This document shows positions 37,201 to 47,082 of a stretch of 64,000 bases of DNA, in pieces (position 1 is the stretch's first letter; each line of letters begins with the position of its first letter). The DNA comes from Nereocystis luetkeana (taxonomy: Eukaryota > Sar > Phaeophyceae > Laminariales > Laminariaceae): positions 10,002,727 through 10,066,726 of the forward strand of contig JARUPZ010000012.1 of assembly GCA_031213475.1 (NCBI GenBank). The letters are read 5' to 3'. A program made the position numbers and the translations under genes. A model generated the notes under the pieces. It did no database searches. It was not told the origin of the DNA and worked only from the letters and a program-made list of their open reading frames with translations.

Positions 37201-37557
37201 AATTTGCAAATTTGTCGTGTGGGAGAGTTCTTCAAAACCCGGAACTTCAACGGCGAGGTCCCGGGTTCCCTCGACCTAAACAAATCGCGAAGAAGTAGCT
37301 GTGACACGCTGCAAAGGTAAACGGGATGTGCATAATAGGGTCGACATATACCTGGATGTATTCGATGTTTCCACTGAACACCAGCGAAGACAGCGAAGAT
37401 GGCCTGGGCTTGGGCTGAGGTGCAATCGGCTTCGAAGGCAATACCCTGCTCGCCTTTTGCTTTGCTGCCGAATCTCGCCCAGCAGCCTCGCTTTTCCCAT
37501 AGGTTGGCACAAAAAGCCCGGGGGCATTCATGGGCGGCGAAGGCGGCTTTCCACCCA
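28343..37557 (-). CDS. Werner-type DEDDy 3'-5' exonuclease with helix-turn-helix segment (5' end not found)
   Basis: 3'-5' exonuclease of the WRN-exo/RNase D-like family, likely acting in DNA repair or processing. Seven phase-consistent exons: 37557-37352, 36134-36033, 35266-34883, 32997-32815, 32360-32228, 30602-30453 and 29121-28343, at least 644 residues. The catalytic motifs are all present: exo I GVLGFDIEW, exo II VGVNGDVCRLE, exo III YAAADAYAGL with the Tyr of the DEDDy type, and SLADLCAQVLDLDLAKPD before it. A segment METHRLWHEHGLSVEAVAEA followed by NKTSTILGYLADCIEAG matches the helix-turn-helix found at the C-terminus of some RecQ/WRN proteins. The last exon has long Ala and Ser/Cys/Asn tracts and ends WQIRMVLARF. 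Exon 35266-34883 carries an insert (PSGETPSNWGTAV region) relative to WRN. The first exon starts at an acceptor, so an upstream coding exon is missing. No RecQ helicase domain is present. Confidence 0.85.
28800..29012. repeat. CTG/CAG trinucleotide tracts inside an exon
   Basis: Two runs of CTG units (28828-28860 and 28958-29012) separated by mixed sequence. They are translated on minus as Ser and Ala homopolymers in the last exon of the Werner-type exonuclease. Confidence 0.9.
29378..29474. mobile_element. 97-bp near-palindromic MITE-like element, copy 6 (best preserved)
   Basis: Nearly perfect foldback from TTAACCCCTTTAGAACCGCA to its inverse, ending GGGGTTAA. Lies in an intron of the Werner-type exonuclease gene. 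Confidence 0.85.
29500..29590 (+). mobile_element. LINE-like 3' end fragment
   Basis: Contains GAGCCTATCTTGCGACCATG and a GTGAGAAAAATAATAA-like end, resembling the LINE terminus GAGCCTGTCCTGCGACCACG ... GTGAGAACAACA. Confidence 0.45.
30105..30400. repeat. 44-48-bp minisatellite, six units
   Basis: Six units of ACCAAAACAACCAGGTTTGG followed by TACCCGGGTA-type palindromes. Starts of the AACCAGG blocks are spaced about 44, 44, 44, 48 and 47 bp. In an intron of the Werner-type exonuclease gene. Confidence 0.8.
30738..30960. mobile_element. GAGCGTTGAG-ended element, copy 2 (degenerate)
   Basis: Ends GAACTCAACGCTCTTATAAC and contains TAGCACCCGTATCGTTCGTT, matching the copies at 11105 and 61422 in order; the left end is unclear. 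Confidence 0.4.
31313..31478. repeat. Perfect 83-bp tandem duplication
   Basis: GACCTTAAAATAGTTTTGAC starts at 31313 and again at 31396. The two 83-bp units are identical by eye through to GTCAGGAGACAG. Confidence 0.95.
31706..31724. repeat. Homopolymer C tract
   Basis: An uninterrupted run of about 18 C, then AAAGGCC. Confidence 0.9.
32584..32677. mobile_element. 97-bp near-palindromic MITE-like element, copy 7
   Basis: CCCCTTTAGAACTCCAGTCC to GGGCTGCGGTCCTAAAAGGG, moderately diverged, between exons 32997-32815 and 32360-32228. Confidence 0.7.
33370..33590. repeat. TACTATGTAT-type AT-rich tandem repeat with conserved flank
   Basis: Loose tandem of GGATTACTATGTATTACTAT units next to GTAAGTATGGTGTGTGAACA. 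The reverse complement of the same arrangement is at 55800-56025. Confidence 0.6.
33944..34228 (+). mobile_element. tRNA-derived SINE, copy 3 (headless) with (AAC)n tail
   Basis: Shares CGAGTCGATGAGCGAAAAAA, GGCACGAACCGTACTGGGGA and CTCTGAGTTACGACC with the copies at 6475 and 10391. It ends in a ~70-bp (CAA)n/(AAC)n run. The tRNA head is not recognisable. Confidence 0.65.
34680..34764. mobile_element. 97-bp near-palindromic MITE-like element, copy 8
   Basis: AACCGCAGTCCTGCTTTGGG to CGGGACTGTGGTTCTAAAAG; it ends about 120 bp below the 3' boundary of exon 35266-34883. Confidence 0.75.
36240..37145. repeat. Degenerate tandem repeat in an intron of the Werner-type exonuclease
   Basis: Recurring GTGAGCTGTAGGAGATAGCT-, CTTCTGCGCATGTTTGCCG- and TACATGAGCTACCACATGG-like blocks, roughly 65-100 bp apart, with strong divergence between units. 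Confidence 0.55.
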
Positions 37558-37839
37558 CTGCAAGGAACACTCTGTCAATCAGTTACTGGCGATGTCGCCT
37601 TTGATCGTGGCAACGCAACGGGAATGAACTGTCGCGGGTCGCGGGGATGAGAAAGCATGGAGTTCCAACAAGAATAGTCGGCATTACTGAGGGCGGGGAG
37701 GTTTGCCCGTTTGATTTTTTTTCCCCCGCGCACACGTTCCTTTCTGCTTGAAGAGATAGTTTACAGCGTGCAGTTGCACTGCACGCGGATCCCAGTGAGA
37801 TCCTGCACACGAAGTTCAGGATTGGCCAAAAAGACGGGG

Positions 37840-38205
37840 ATATACCGCCGCACGGGAGCTGCTTTATGCACCTCTTCGAATAGAGAAGTATTCGCAACAG
37901 ATAACAGGCAAGCAGACAGAGGCAGGACAGTGCCCTCTTGTTGTGCTACGTGTACACACACAGAGAACAGGCCCCGGATATATGTAAACCCCCGTTTGTA
38001 ATCTCGCCGCACCGGAGCTGCAGTATGCACCTACCTCTTCAAATAGAGAACGAGACTATGAATAGAAGTATAAAAAGTATTCGCAAAAGACAGACAACAA
38101 GCATGCAGACAGAGAGAGGCAGGACAACAGCACAGTAGTAGTACTCTCTTGTGCTACGTCTACACACAGAGACAGGCCCGGGATATGCCTTCGTTTGTAA
38201 CCCGC
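37840..38205. repeat. ~165-200-bp tandem duplication
   Basis: Units at 37840-38003 and 38005-38205 share GCACCTCTTCGAATAGAG, AGTATTCGCAA, CAGACAGAGGCAGGACA, GTGCTACGTGTACACA and GGATATATGTAAACCC-like blocks. It lies just beyond the 5'-most exon found for the Werner-type exonuclease. Confidence 0.75.
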
Positions 38206-38689
38206 TGTAAAAGCGAGGAGAGTCGGATCTTTAGGTTGGTAGGCTGCTAAGAAAATTGCCATCGTAAGAAAAACGGTTTAGGGGTTAAACCCGGTTGTTT
38301 GAATATTAACAACCTCAGGCTTTTGCCAAGATTGTGGGCGCGTCTTGTTGGTTGGCCCATACTATACTGTATGAAGTAATCGCCAGAACAGCCCGTGGTC
38401 ACAGGACAGGCAAAAAACCGGCACCGATAACAGCAAATAGAGTAGGCAAGCTGAAAGTTGGCACGGAAGGGAGGTAGACTTGGTGCATGGGTTTTCTTTT
38501 GTTTCCGAGGTTTTCTTCTTTCGGGAAAGTTATGAGTGATCCATGTTGAAGATCATGCTGCACATTGTCGGATGGCAAGAGAAATAATAATAATATTACA
38601 AAAGCATCCTGGGGAGTCATTAAATATGCAATATTGACCAGTAGTAGTCAATCGCGGGGGAAACAATGGGAAACGCTCGAACGGTTCAC

Positions 38690-38830
38690 GAAGGTTGCAA
38701 AGCTGAGTATCAACCGATCGGTTAAACTCACAGCTGACATGCTTTGTGAGGTTTTTATAGGTAACAGCCCGATGAGCGTGTCTTACGTAAACGTATCGCG
38801 CAGCTTGCAAAGAAGATGAGTTTCGATCAC
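38690..38830. repeat. Dispersed repeat shared with 17.2 kb and 45.0 kb
   Basis: CGAACGGTTCACGAAGGTTG and TATCAACCGATCGGTTAAAC match, inverted, 17195-17260. A third related stretch with CCGGTGACTCACCTGGATGC occurs near 45110. Confidence 0.5.
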
Positions 38831-38974
38831 TCAACCGGTCGTACTCACAGCTGAAACGTAAAAAAAAACAAAAGCGAGTTTCAATCAACCACTGAATCTG
38901 TCGTACCCACCTGTAATCACAGGTGATGTTTTTACTTAGGCTCATTCTTGTCGGAAATCATTTTTTACTTAGGG

Positions 38975-40266
38975 TCATTCTTATCGGAGAGCTTTTTTTC
39001 CAAATTTTCGACATTTTTTTCGCGCAATTTTTCAATCTTCCATATTTTCCTATTTTTTCCCCCAAATATTGGAATGTTAACGAACTTGATATTTTTGCTT
39101 CTGGAGAATTTCACGAATAGTGACAGAACGCCTCCGTATATCGATAAATATCTCCAATTATTTCCAAACTTTGGAAATTTTGGAAAGAACGCTCTCCGAT
39201 AAGAATGAGCCTTAGACCTATGCCAATGGGACAGCGAAGTTTCAATAAAAAGTTTGAAGTTCAAAGATACCCGCCAAAAAAAATTAGAACACGCCTCCTA
39301 TGGGCCACGTAAAAAAAAAAAGAAGTTCCTAACTTTTCGAAAAGCCCGAAAAAAACAAATCTGGGGCCGATGTTGGGCCAACATCGGCTTGAGAAAAACT
39401 CAGGCCGATCTTTGGTTCGAAGCGGCGAGATTCCGAGTCCTCGACAGACATCGATCAACAAAACCAACGATTGCGTCATGAATTCTGAACGGAGTGCGCT
39501 CGTTAGGGGCTCCGACCCACCCTAGGGTCACCGTCTTCACACCATGGCCGGTGTCATGTGGCGGGAGCTGACCAGGCGCATGATAAAAAAACATTTTGCC
39601 GCTGGTTTGCATAAAACAGAAGACAAAACTCCTCCATCCGTCTCGAATGGCGAAAAAGATACCTGGTACTTTTTTTCAGATTTGGGAGGATACCGTAGGA
39701 CGCCGCCGGCAAGCTCCCGCGTCCTAGACCATGGATCCATCTGATATCTTTGATGCCGTCATCTATATTCGATGGTCTTGCCAGATACCGAGCGGGTTGG
39801 CCGTGGGCTGAGTCTATGTCGAGATCGAGCGTTGATCGTCGCACGAGCTGGTTTCGATCACCGTGTTGACAATTTACAACCAGAAACACACACAAATTGC
39901 GCCGCCTGCAGCCGTTGGGGGGAAAAAAAGAAAAAATCAAACATTTTTCTCTTTTTTTCCCACAGCGGCGGTACGTGAAAAATTCGGCTGTTTTTTCAAA
40001 GCAATATATTTGACAAAAAAAAAAATGGACTTCGCGTTTCCATGGGCATAGGTCTTAATGTCCAAAGTTTGGAAATACTAGGAGATATGTACCTATATGC
40101 GGAGGCGTTCTGTCACTATTCGTGAAACTCTCCAGAAGCTAAAAAAACGAGTTCGAAATATTTCACAGATTTGGACAAAAATCAGGAAAATATGTAAGAT
40201 TGAAAAATTGCGCGAAACAAATGTCGAAAATATGGGGGGGGAAAAACTCTCCGATAATAAGAGTTC
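38975..40266. mobile_element. Foldback-type DNA element with ~200-bp terminal inverted arms
   Basis: Left arm 38975-39174 and right arm 40062-40266 are imperfect reverse complements, sharing TTCGACATTT, CGCGCAATTTTTCAATCTT, TTTCACGAATAGTGACAGAA, CGCCTCCG and CCAAACTTTGG. A second inner pair (39210-39245 and 40020-40057, TTAGACCTATGCC) is also inverted. The centre holds short ORFs on both strands (e.g. minus 39940-39554) without a recognised transposase. No clear target duplication was seen. Confidence 0.7.
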
Positions 40267-40772
40267 CGTAAAAATGTAATAAGAATGCAACAAAGGCTCA
40301 AATTGTAAGAATAAAAAATGAGAAACTGACGAAGGTTTGCGAGTGGAGTTCCAACCACTCAATGGATCGGACACACAAGTCAAAATGCGTCACAAGAATC
40401 CAGGCAAGAATCATTCCACACGTCTGACAGATCATCGATTCCCACGAGATGATCTAGATATTTGAGGGCAGACGCATTCCATTTTCTCTGCGATCTAGCT
40501 CATGTTGCAGGGTTTCGGACGATCTGCCTTCCGTATAGGATGGCGGAGCAAATGCAACACACAAACATTTGAAGAAATATGACTTCCCACTGAAGTTATC
40601 CTATACGAAAGAAGCAAGCGCCGAGGCTGCTTACTTGCGTATCCCACCCAACAAACACACGAGATACTCGGCGTATCGCTCTAAACGCAGCTTGAGAACG
40701 AGGCCGCCGTTGTATCTCGTCGAGTGGACTTTGCCAGCGGTTTAGTTTCCACACGAGCAGCCTTACACTACT

Positions 40773-43700
40773 CTACGACACCAAAGCAGAGAGCCGTGCC
40801 CTTTGCCCGCGAGGGTGGGCTTCACGTACGCCCATGTTCGTCAAACCGTGTTTGTGTACCAAAGAGCGCGAGAAGAGCTTCGAACGAACGTCGCCGCAGA
40901 GGGAAAGAAGGCAAGTTGTTCTCGTGGGTGCTTCCGGTGGAGGCGCGCTCAAAGGCAGAGTCGACATCGCGCGCCCGCTGCCGAAGGTCGCTCCACATGC
41001 TCGAAAGGACGGAGTGGACAAGGCCCGACTGCGGTGTAGACTCAGATCGGTCTTCCGGAGCTGACGCACACTCACCCCCCAACCGGGCGGAGGAATAAAC
41101 GATGGATACGCCACGTGGGCGACGTCCCTCCTGAAGGCAATCAATAAGACTGATCCACCTCTGACATCTTCCTTCTTCACCAATCGCGAGTACATGAAGT
41201 AAGAGAGACCGTACAGCGGATGCGAAGTATCATCACGGCCACAGCGATCAATGTAGTATTGTGTGGGACTTTCGTCGAAACCGCGAGACGTCCTTCACGA
41301 GCCGTGACAAGGATCTCGTCTTCGGAGCTTTCGCTGCCGCTTGACCCTTCCTGTCGACGATCCTCTTCGGCGAGCGAAGATCTGGTCCACGCAAAAACGG
41401 GTCTCGTGCGGCTTAATATAGGCTTATTGTATTTTATGCTTCCCAACCAACCCATGATTTTGCAAACCGCAGCAGGCGCGCCGAGCTCAGATTCCGACAA
41501 AACATTGCACAAACTAGACTGTACAATCTTCCGGGCACGCTTAGAAGAGGGAAAAGCTTCCCCCTCCTTTTGGAGCCTAGACACAGCACCGGCCAAGAGA
41601 GGAAGAATGGTACCCATTGTGCGAGTCGACTTTATTCTGTATACATCAAGATGTAAAATACAAGACCACGAGCGTCGCCATTACCAAGGATTACTTTGAT
41701 GTCCATATTGGAACGTACACACTGTTGAACGACCCGATTGTAGGAGTTGATGTGGGTTGACCCAAACCTGACTTTCGACCATAAAATCGTCATCGTCGGC
41801 TTCAGGTGGCTGTCCGGCCTGGGGTGCAGCCTTTCGCGCGCGCGTAGCACGAAGAATTGCAGCTTCAAGTATCTGTGCAGGTTGTTGGTCGGCATGCTCG
41901 TCCATATGTATTCGAACATTATCCATTTCAACAGAGCCATCTGCATGCACACGAATTTTGCTATTCGTGACGGATCCTTGCGGTAATAGAGGTCTCTCGT
42001 CGGTTCCATAACCAAAGCGACATTCTGCTCCCGGGTAAAACTTGGACGTCGGCCCCCTTCTTGGCGTATTTCACACAACACTGTGTACATCAATGCGTGT
42101 TTGCTACTTCCGACAGAGTTGAAGCATCTTCTGCAATACAAGACAGGCATTCGGCATTTTCACCGAAAAAAAAACTTGAATCCTAGCCGCTGGCACAGGC
42201 GGACAAAAGCTCACCTTTCTATTGTCTTTTCTCGCCTTACGGGTTACTTCGTCCTCTGGCCAACCATCGGTGTAACCGCCGAATTCGTCGGCATTGTTCG
42301 ATGAATCTTGAACGATGTCCGTGCTGCTGTAAACGGGTGCTGATCCATTCATAAGGCAATAGTCCACTTCCTCTGTTGACATGAGGTGATTGCAGATAAT
42401 ACGGCCTACGTGTTTGGCAAGAGCAGCGTTTTTTTCTATAGTTGTGCCGAGGTCTTCCCGGAGCTGATCGCGGCGGCTATATCCATACGCCCAAACCAGG
42501 AGATGTGCGTGCAGAGTGAGCCTAAAATGCTCCTCCGTCATGCCAATGTATGCTTGCACTTTCCCCAGGGCTCCACCGTCACCGTCAGAAGCACCCACTC
42601 TCAGCACATGGTCGAACGCCATTTGAGTAGTTTCGTGAAAGAATGTCGCCGATGCAACAGGGTCGTCCGCAACGGTTCTTAGGCTCGTAATATAATCGGG
42701 CATCTGTTCGTTGCATGTCGATGAAAGAATTATGTCATGGCCGCCGTAGTTCATGACGAGTGGGCTGTATACGTCGGACGGATGAATCGTCACACAAAAA
42801 ACGGCTCGCCCAGTTGCATCACATCATAGATGTAGCGTCAGCTCGTGTTTTGTGTTCCCCATGATCCGTCCACGTAGAATCAGGTGATATAGCCTGCAGA
42901 GTTCTCAAAAGCGTAAAGATCTCGGGATGTTCACTGGAGGCGGTGCGCACACGTTTTCCCTGCTGCAAGTCTGCCGCCATCGACATGAGATCGCTGCTCT
43001 TCACAAGTGCTATTTTTCCGGCCACATCGGCGGACCTTTTCCCGCGTAGTTTGAACTGCACATTGGGTATAGAGCTTCGTGCCTGAACATTATGGCGGCA
43101 GCACAGAAAAGAAAAACCCTGTCTTTCCGCCAAGACGCGTCGCGACGGTTGAGCAGGATCCGGACCCATTTCACGAATAAAACACTTTTTTGACGAGTTG
43201 TTGTGTCAAGTGGTCCTCCACAACCTTCTGGGAACAAGTAACCGAACGCCCCCACATCCAGGCATCATTATTGTGAATGTCAGAAAGATTATCGCCATAA
43301 TGCGGAACTACAAGAGCATTTTCCGTCCCTCCAGGTGGCGGCCTTCCCTGAGACAGACCAGCTTGAGACGCGGCCACGACGTTGAGATGGAGGTCGTGCC
43401 CCAATCTTCGTAGCACACTCGGATGTTGTCGAGAAGACGTCGCAGCGTCTTCCCCAGAGTCAACGACAGCATATGTGTCAATAATGTAGGCTTTTCCGTC
43501 TTCTGCCGTAACTCCCTCGACCGCCATGTTGCCGGCCGGCGCGATATCGCGGTTGGCCTCGGGCAACGTCGTCTTCACGCCTGTCGTTCGTATAAGACTC
43601 AGATGATCTTCCTCTCAAATTGTAAGGATCTTCTTGTTCTAAAACCGCTTTCCTCAGGAACACTTCCGTCAGACGGATAAATATCGAGGTTAGGCTGACT

Positions 43701-43835
43701 GAACGCGGCTTCACGTGCCAGCTGAAACCCGCAGACCAAATGACTTCCGTCGTCCTCCATATATACCAGATATGTAATAAGGTCACCCACGACGGTCTTT
43801 CGAGCTCCGAGTAAGCGCTCAAGCTGGGACGCCGT
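40773..43835 (-). pseudogene. Helitron relic: Rep (helicase-like N-terminal) region, helicase missing
   Basis: Consecutive minus-strand segments in different frames follow the order of Helitron replication-initiator proteins. Near 43.2 kb FGYLFPEGCGGP and CAAAIMFRHEAL correspond to the FP.GrGgp and r..fR.d..F.F region. Near 42.75 kb TIHPSDVYSPLVMNYGG corresponds to the TinPsD..sPl motif. DDPVASATFFHETTQMAFDH follows, then GMTEEHFRLTLHAHLLVWAY (the H.H Rep motif area). Further down, GAPAAVCKIMGWLGSIKYNK matches the segment before the helicase. Reading frames change near 43.2 kb and again downstream, so it is not functional as it stands. No Pif1-like helicase motifs follow before 40.77 kb. Rolling-circle termini (TC...CTRR with hairpin) were not identified. 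Confidence 0.75.
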
Positions 43836-43957
43836 TGGCTTGTGTTACATCTAACGTTTTAGTGTGTGCACCAATCATCTTGGCGTTACATTTAACGTTT
43901 TAGTGTGTGCACCAGCTGGGCCCGACAAAGCGGAGCAGCAGTTGAGACAAACTGCGA
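43836..43957. repeat. Repeat flanking the Helitron relic, copy 1
   Basis: Contains two tandem GTTACAT(C/T)TAACGTTTTA units followed by GTGTGTGCACCAGCTGGGCC and GACAAAGCGGAGCAGCAG. The same block recurs at 45463. Confidence 0.8.
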
Positions 43958-45462
43958 CGTATTATTGTGAGCATATCCAAAAAACCGGTCGCAGCCATAG
44001 GCAACTCAGTCGCAACGGATGACGAATTGTTCGCGCAGAAAACTGATGTCCCGCGAAGAGCTCGTTGGTTGGACCCGGCTGTGTTTCTAACCTTCCTTGA
44101 TTCCAACGCGACAACATGTCCTTTGACGCGAACGGGCGCTCTACTGCCGTGACGCGTCGTATCCTGGAGATGGCCTGGTACTTTCCAACCCAAAGGCCTT
44201 TTGCTAACGCAGCCTCCGGAATCTTATTTGACAAAAGGGACCTATAATATTATTTACACACGTGCAAATTGCCCGGGTCTGATTCGTCGAACCCATGCAT
44301 ACTGAGAACTAAGCCATCGAGGACACCGTCACAGCATCATGTGGATATTTATGCGAAATTCTGACATTACTCGATCATGTCTTTGAAGACAACCTACCTG
44401 TCGCTTTTAGAACATCCTTGTGAGGGATTTCTCACGGCGTCAACATGTATTGTTCCGTAACACTGGTCCTCCTTTCGCATACACCGCAGGGAAACCTGAA
44501 CGCAGAGAACGTGTTAATATGATTGAGTGTTACCGTTCGTTTCAAATTACGACGATAAAGAGTTACCTTTCGAGATACGCTACAGTAAACACAACTCACA
44601 CCGTATATTGCCCACAAACATGCGTTCGTCAAAATAATCGATAGCCCCCAAGAGAATTTCGGGTCGAAGTGGGCCTGTTAATTCGACGCTGTCTCTGCAC
44701 CGTTGGCTCACGACGTAGACGCATCTACTAGTCTCGACGGCGGCAAGCTCTCGGCCACTACTGCTGCTGCTGCTGCTGCTACAAGCTGACATGTGCGCTC
44801 ATCAGAGTGTGATATTGTGTGTGGGGGGTCCTAGCTAAAGTACCAGGTATATCCTGGACGACAAGCACAACGCATGGACGGGTGATACGACTTAGGGCAG
44901 GTGCAGTACCACCTGTGGTCTACCTCTGTCTATACATTGTGATGTGCTTCCGCCATCATCTGGAAAACCACGGTTGGTTGCCAAAATCTCTCGAACCGTT
45001 CCTGTTTGTATATAACGTCTCTGTGTTGTCCAGAGAATCGGCGGGGTGTGGTACGTGCGTCATAAAATACATGCGCACTTTTCCCCCACTGTTCCCCTCG
45101 CGATTGACTGACCGGTGACTCACCTGGATGCTACCTGGTACCAGGTATGTGCGTACCGACCAATCAGCGTCGAATTTATTGTCATTTCGATATTTATTTA
45201 AATATTGGGCTTTACCAGTGGTATTTATTAAGGCTAGCCTTCCGACAATGCGCAGCGTGAGCTTGCATGTTGATCGATCAAAACATTCCTGAAAGAAGAA
45301 TTCTCCGTATACGAAGGAAACCTATACCGTACACTTGGATATACTATTTCGACTATGTTTAGACACACGCAGGGGTTGTTTACGTATTGACTGATTGATG
45401 CACTGATGCATAATATCGAGCGGCGTAATTTGTACCGTATGTTTTTTTTGGGCATGGCGTTA

Positions 45463-45552
45463 CATTTATTTAACGTTTTACTATATATAGTGTGTGCACC
45501 AGCTGGGCCCGACAAAGCGGAGCAGCTGCAGTTGAGACAAACTACGACGTAA
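45463..45552. repeat. Repeat flanking the Helitron relic, copy 2
   Basis: Same block as 43897-43957 in the same orientation, but with extra CTATATATA before GTGTGTGC and CTG within GAGCAGCTGCAG. Confidence 0.8.
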
Positions 45553-45783
45553 CGCGCCGAGGATCGTACCCGTATCTACTATCATACACCACGACGGACA
45601 GCATGCTGAATTGCCTGTTATTGATGCTATTGTAACGCTCGAAAATATGCGATGCCACACGAGTCAGGAGAGACACGAGACGGCCTTTTCATACCTCAAC
45701 AGACGGCTTCGTAGTTTTTCTCGTCATTTATTAATAGTTACCTGGTATTTTGTAATTGACACTACGTAAGGTTTTCGTGTGGT

Positions 45784-46400
45784 ACCGGCTCAGCCAGTTG
45801 TCTGTGATCGCGACGAAAACAGCTATACTTGTGAGGGTGGTGGTGTATCTCTCTGTCGCGACAACCCTAGAAGTACCAGTAGGCACCAAGTCTCGGCCAG
45901 TTGTCTGTGATCGCGACGACAGCTAGCTGCTGAAAAGCTATACTACACAGTAACTATAACTGTGGTGTGGTGCTGCTGTCTCTCTCTGTACCTGCCGTCG
46001 CGGCAACCCTGCAGTCTCTCTCTGTCGCTTATACGCATACCTGCCGTCGCAACAACCCTTACATGACCTCCCGTCGCGACAACTCGTAAAAGAAACATAT
46101 GCATATGTCGATCGCGGCCAAAGCTCTCGGCGGTCGAAGCTCTGCAGCAAGCAGAAGAAGCAGCAGCAGCAGCAGCAGCTAGGTGCAAAAAAAGTTATCT
46201 GCAGTCAGCGGCAGGCAGCAGCAGCTAACGCCGAGCAGCAGCTGCACATCAGCTACTTCTTGTGGTGGTGGTGCTGTCTCTCTCTGTCGTTTATGTATCT
46301 GCCGTCGCGACAACCCCTGAAGAAGCATGAATGTGTCATATCGCGACCTGCTCTCGGCGACCAAAGCTCACAGCTGTAGAAGCAACATTGCTGAGCTGCA
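45784..46400. repeat. Degenerate repeat cluster CTGCCGTCGCGACAACCC
   Basis: At least six copies of CTCTCTGTCGC / CTGCCGTCGCGACAACCC-like blocks mixed with CAGTTGTCTGTGATCGCGAC and AGCAGCAG runs, ahead of the inverted repeat and the LINE. Confidence 0.6.
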
Positions 46401-46442
46401 ACAGGTGATCTTCTATTGGCAAGCGTAGCCGAGGCCAACCTA

Positions 46443-46796
46443 GAGAGGTGGGAACCTTCCGGCATGTCTGGTTTAGATGGCGTGCCTACTCTGGAAGCCA
46501 ACGTGGCAAATGAGTAGAATATGCATACAGAGAAGCTGCTGAGGATGCAGGAGAAGATCGAGGTCCTGGTGGAAAGGACGTGAGAGAAGAGAAAGAAGAG
46601 ATGCCGCACCAGAAGCAGCAGCGATCCCAGCAGACATCTCTTCTTTCTCTTCTCTCACGTCCTTTCCACCAGGACCTCGATCTTCTCCTGCATCCTCAGC
46701 AGCTTCTCTATAAGCATATTCTACTCATTTACCACGTTGGCTTCCAGACTAGGAACGCCACTAAACCAGACATGCCGGAAGGTTCCCACCTCTCTC
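46443..46796. repeat. ~160-bp inverted repeat with 31-bp spacer
   Basis: Left arm 46443-46603 and right arm 46635-46796 are close reverse complements. The left reads GGTGGGAACCTTCCGGCATG ... GGTGGAAAGGACGTGAGAGA and the right runs back from AGAGAAGAGAAAGAAGAGAT's complement to CATGCCGGAAGGTTCCCACC. Because of this, nearly the same peptide (SLLSLLSRPFHQDLDLLLHP) is encoded on both strands. Confidence 0.9.
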
Positions 46797-46914
46797 TGGT
46801 GGCGAAGGCTCTGGAGAGCAGCAGGGGCAACAGCACCTCCAGTACACCGTCAGCAACAGCAACAGTGAGAGGATTGCTGGGCTTCTTGGGACGATCAAGC
46901 GCACGCAGCAACCA

Positions 46915-47005
46915 CCGTCATCGCCGCCGCCGTCACCACCGCCGCCGCAACCGCCGTCTTCGCTACCGCCGCCGCCGCCGCCGTCGTCTCGACCGCCGCG
47001 TAACC
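46915..47005. repeat. CCG-rich trinucleotide tract
   Basis: Interrupted (CCG)n/(CGC)n run just upstream of the LINE reading frame. Confidence 0.75.
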
Positions 47006-47082
47006 GTCGATGCTGCAACACCCCAGGATAGCCGGGTATCTGCCTGAATCTATCTGTGGGTTCGTTTCGCGCTGGCGAAGTA

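Noticed and set aside
46580-47047. 155-residue plus-strand ORF over the inverted repeat and CCG tract
   Set aside because: It is explained by the inverted repeat and trinucleotide composition; the same peptide appears on the other strand.
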